DNA from: Halogranum gelatinilyticum
GTDB taxonomy: Archaea > Halobacteriota > Halobacteria > Halobacteriales > Haloferacaceae
Direction of reading: 5' to 3'
Assembly (NCBI RefSeq): GCF_900103715.1
Contig: NZ_FNHL01000003.1
Span: 248,001-312,000 of the forward strand
Length of the DNA: 64,000 nucleotides
Shown: piece after piece, positions 62,050 through 64,000 of the stretch
Numbering within the stretch: the stretch's first letter is position 1
Layout: every line of letters starts with the position of its first letter
Program-made: the position numbers and the translations under genes
The notes under the pieces: model-generated
What the model saw: only the letters and a program-made list of their open reading frames with translations
Told to the model about the DNA's origin: nothing
The model's database searches: none

Positions 62050-62907
62050 TCACTCGATTTCGCGGTTCGGGTTCTGCCGGACGAGTCGCATCTCGCCGCT
62101 GGCACGGACGGTCCCGTCGACGGTCGCACCCTCGTGAATCGTCAGGTCCGTACAGGAGACGTCTCCGAGGACCCGTGCGCCGTCCTCGACGGTGACCGCC
62201 CCGTTACGGGTCGTCACGTCGCCGTGGACGCGCGTACCCGAGCCGACGGTGATGTCGCCGCGGGCGCGGAGACTGCCGAAGATGTTGTTGTCCTCGCCGA
62301 CGTCGATCTCCGAGGCGCGGATGTTGCCGTGGAGCCGACAGCCATCGCCGACGGTCGCCGGCGTCGAGACGCGCCAGGCGTCGTCCGAGACGCTGCCGCC
62401 GCGCGGGACGACGAGCGGGGCGCGGACCTCCTCGTCGTCGTCGCCGAGTGCCGACGCGAGTTCGTCGGCCGCGTCCTTCTCGCCGAGTCGGAGGAGCTGC
62501 GAGAGGACGATGAAGTAGAAGACGAGCGTCGGTACCGGGTTGCGGATGACGATCCAGCCGTTGGCCTCGAAGCCCTCGGCGATGTCGACGTCGTCGCCGA
62601 TGTCCAAATCGCCGGAGACCATGAGGCGGCCGTCGATAGAGACGCGCTCGCCGAGGTAGGCGTCGGCACCGACGAGGACGTTGCCAGCGACCGAACACCA
62701 GACGTCGAGTCGGCAGTCACCCTCGGCCTCGATGCCGCCACCGAACTGGACGCGCTCGCCCGCGATGACGTTACGGCCGCGGACGCCGAACTCGACGGTC
62801 CCCTGGCCGCCGACGATGACGTCGCCGTCGGTCACGAGGTCGTGTTCCTCGACGGTCGTCCCGTCGGGGATGCGCAGTTCGTCGAGAGGGTCCTGACCGA
62901 GTGACAC
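62050..62907 (-). CDS. bactofilin-like polymer-forming cytoskeletal protein
   Basis: This 285-residue protein is built of short right-handed beta-helix repeats: VEFGVRGRNVIAGERVQFGGGIEAEGDCRL, SGDLDIGDDVDIAEG, then GNIRASEIDVGEDNNIFGSLRARGDITVGSGTRVHGDV, TVEDGARVLGDVSC. It has a hydrophobic segment (NGWIVIRNPVPTLVFYFIVLSQLLRLGEK) in the middle, between two helical-repeat halves. Bactofilins form non-nucleotide filaments that shape cells, and haloarchaeal relatives (halofilins) have been linked to cell-shape changes. The central hydrophobic part may anchor the filament to the membrane. No known cell-shape partners are adjacent. Confidence 0.82.
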   Translation of the reverse strand: MSLGQDPLDELRIPDGTTVEEHDLVTDGDVIVGGQGTVEFGVRGRNVIAGERVQFGGGIEAEGDCRLDVWCSVAGNVLVGADAYLGERVSIDGRLMVSGDLDIGDDVDIAEGFEANGWIVIRNPVPTLVFYFIVLSQLLRLGEKDAADELASALGDDDEEVRAPLVVPRGGSVSDDAWRVSTPATVGDGCRLHGNIRASEIDVGEDNNIFGSLRARGDITVGSGTRVHGDVTTRNGAVTVEDGARVLGDVSCTDLTIHEGATVDGTVRASGEMRLVRQNPNREIE

Positions 62908-63040
62908 AGAGCGAACCTGTGCGTCGGAGCTATTAAACGGCGCGCAAGACGTCCGTCTGACGCTACCGTCCGACGCTGGGCGACCCCCTTCGGGGACCGA
63001 CGAGCGGGGCCGGACAGCTCGCGAGTCGCTGGTGATGGCC

Positions 63041-63048
63041 TTTTATAT
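63041..63048 (+). promoter_or_regulatory. TATA box of the DUF5800 gene
   Basis: TTTTATATCA is centred about 26 bases before the ATG at 63070, a strong match to the haloarchaeal leaderless pattern. Confidence 0.7.
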
Positions 63049-63069
63049 CACGGTGTGCAAAGAGCGCGT

Positions 63070-63267
63070 ATGACTGCTCTCTCTTTCGACGACGACGGCG
63101 TCGACGTGGTCTACGAAGGCACCGAGTTCCGACTGGAGAAGGTGCTCATCGAGGAGGCAACCCAGAAATCCTACCCCGACGTCACCGACCACGACGTGCT
63201 GAAGATGGTCGAGAAGAACCCCGAACTGACCGGCGAGCCGCGACGGATTCAGGACATCCTGAAGTAA
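63070..63267 (+). CDS. DUF5800-family small protein
   Basis: The 65-residue protein MTALSFDDDGVDVVYEGTEFRLEKVLIEEATQKSYPDVTDHDVLKMVEKNPELTGEPRRIQDILK matches the haloarchaeal DUF5800 family in length and pattern, from memory. It is mostly alpha/beta with an acidic N-terminal half. A strong TATA element sits 26 bases upstream, so it should be expressed. A T5 run after the stop (63290-63294) may end the transcript before the next gene. No function is known. Confidence 0.85.
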   Translation: MTALSFDDDGVDVVYEGTEFRLEKVLIEEATQKSYPDVTDHDVLKMVEKNPELTGEPRRIQDILK

Positions 63268-63289
63268 CTGAAGAGACCCGCCCGCGGAC

Positions 63290-63294
63290 TTTTT
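63290..63294 (+). terminator. T-tract after the DUF5800 gene
   Basis: GCGGACTTTTTGTGC lies about 23 bases after the stop, 36 bases before the next start, so it may act as a weak terminator. Confidence 0.4.
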
Positions 63295-63329
63295 GTGCAG
63301 TCCGACCTGACATTCGAACAGAGAAATCA

Positions 63330-63761
63330 ATGAGCGAACACAAGCGGGCGGGGTTGAACGAACGTGAGCGCGAGCGGTTACTGGATCGACTGTCCCGCGG
63401 CAGCACGAGCGTCGGTGGGAGCGTCCCCGACACCGTCGACGTACAGGGCACGGAGGTGCCACTCCGGGAGTTCGTCTTCGAAATCAAGGACTTCGACGCC
63501 GTCCCCGAAGCTGAGCGCGAACGAGCCGACGAGATGGTCACGGCGTTGAGACGCGAACGGCTCCAACGACGGAACCGCCTCGCGAGCGACGACGACCTGA
63601 CCGCTGCGGAGGGCGAGCAACTCGTCGAGAGCATCGTCGGTCTCGACCGCGCCATCAACCCCCTGGACTCGCTGGACGCACGCGGGTTCGAGGAGCAGGC
63701 CCGCGAGCAGTGGCTCGACGAACAGAAGCGCTGGTCGGCGTTCCTCCATCGGATTCTCTAA
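63330..63761 (+). CDS. DUF5788-family protein
   Basis: This 143-residue, highly charged protein, MSEHKRAGLNERERERLLDRLSRGSTSVGGSVPDTVDVQG..., continues with VPLREFVFEIKDFDAVPEAERERADEMVTALRRERLQRRNRLASDDDLTAAEGEQLVESIVGLDRAINPLDSL. The pattern is that of the DUF5788 haloarchaeal family, from memory. Long amphipathic helices suggest an oligomer or nucleic-acid contact, but no function is established. It follows the DUF5800 gene by 62 bases in the same direction. Confidence 0.85.
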   Translation: MSEHKRAGLNERERERLLDRLSRGSTSVGGSVPDTVDVQGTEVPLREFVFEIKDFDAVPEAERERADEMVTALRRERLQRRNRLASDDDLTAAEGEQLVESIVGLDRAINPLDSLDARGFEEQAREQWLDEQKRWSAFLHRIL

Positions 63762-63982
63762 CCTCGCGGCGACGTCTTCGGCCGTTCTCGTCCATCTTAC
63801 CTCTCCGGACAGATTTCTGAAGAGCTATCTGAATATATGTCTGTAAATCTTTGCAGACATCTTTCCATAGTATCGCAATCAGGGGCTGTGCTCGGTCAAC
63901 CACACGCATCTCCGCGGCCCAAAGCGGCTTACCGACGGTGGCCGAAGCGGTCGGCCGTGTACGACCACGGAGTGACACGTCG
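63762..63982. other. AT-rich intergenic region with an inverted repeat
   Basis: After the DUF5788 stop there is a T- and A-rich stretch (63812-63880) holding ATGTCTG-10 nt-CAGACAT (63837-63843 and 63854-63860). The rest is ordinary GC-rich spacer with no clear gene on either strand. Confidence 0.5.
63837..63860. promoter_or_regulatory. 7-bp-arm inverted repeat
   Basis: Perfect arms ATGTCTG and CAGACAT with a 10-bp AT-rich loop lie in the most AT-rich part of this spacer. It could be a transcription terminator hairpin, an operator or a dimer site. Confidence 0.45.
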
Positions 63983-64000
63983 ATGACCGACGACGGCGTC
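63983..64000 (+). CDS. start of a gene running off the right edge
   Basis: An ATG frame starting MTDDGV lies at the end of the window, after a GC-rich spacer. Six codons are visible, so no product can be inferred. The N-terminal MTDD is a common start of acidic haloarchaeal proteins, which is the only reason to call it. Confidence 0.35.

Overview
The window is ordinary chromosomal sequence from a haloarchaeon (class Halobacteria). Proteins are strongly acidic and GC-rich, many start codons lie about 25-30 bases after a TATA-like element with little or no leader, and several families seen here (a NarO-like HTH regulator, DICT-domain protein, topoisomerase VI beside DNA gyrase, DUF5800 and DUF5788 small proteins) are typical of haloarchaea. 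The housekeeping gene order suggests a Haloferax-like relative; that is inference from memory of such genomes, not from a search.

Layout. 1-8.3 kb: the end of a TraB-family membrane protein overlapping an M50 protease, purM, an HTH-CBS regulator with a dyad at its own promoter, a UPF0212 protein, the proteasome beta subunit, a glutamate-cysteine-ligase-like protein and a DICT sensory protein. 8.3-20.7 kb: DNA transactions, with ATP-dependent DNA ligase, a metallo-beta-lactamase-fold hydrolase, a PAS histidine kinase, and divergent top6B-top6A and gyrB-gyrA. 20.7-29.5 kb: truncated hemoglobin beside a cysteine-motif HTH regulator, arginase, a sugar epimerase, a winged-helix regulator, an Asn/Gln-rich exported protein followed by a Cache-HAMP histidine kinase, and an NDH-2-like flavoprotein. 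29.7-38.2 kb: uridine phosphorylase, an SdhA/NadB-type flavoprotein, cytidine deaminase, small membrane proteins, two GNATs, an acetyl-CoA-synthetase-type enzyme, an ANL-like protein without its P-loop, and a cupin. 38.3-42.4 kb: grpE, dnaK, dnaJ. 42.5-46.6 kb: a PAC2 protein, an NSUN RNA methyltransferase with a separate PUA-like partner, and a DUF790 (Bax1-type) nuclease. 46.7-51.3 kb: a block of exported proteins separating Bax1 from the XPB-like helicase at 51.4-52.8 kb. 52.8-54.7 kb: small genes (DsrE family, zinc ribbon, membrane proteins). 54.8-57.4 kb: an ABC importer operon. 57.7-64 kb: aminotransferase, lipoprotein, YchF GTPase, bactofilin-like protein and small conserved haloarchaeal genes.

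The most interesting region is 46.7-52.8 kb. A Tat-exported PhoX/DUF839-type protein ends in two dockerin-like calcium loops, and the next gene encodes a membrane-anchored cohesin-like protein. Together they look like a small cohesin-dockerin surface assembly. This block lies between the two members of the XPB-Bax1 repair pair, and the helicase's 3' end is embedded in a 57-bp tandem repeat. Other points worth checking are the NarO-like regulator next to a truncated hemoglobin, 12-bp iteron-like repeats at a 17-bp period, several promoter dyads, and a single TATA element placed symmetrically between two divergent start codons.

No tRNA, rRNA, CRISPR array or insertion sequence was recognised.
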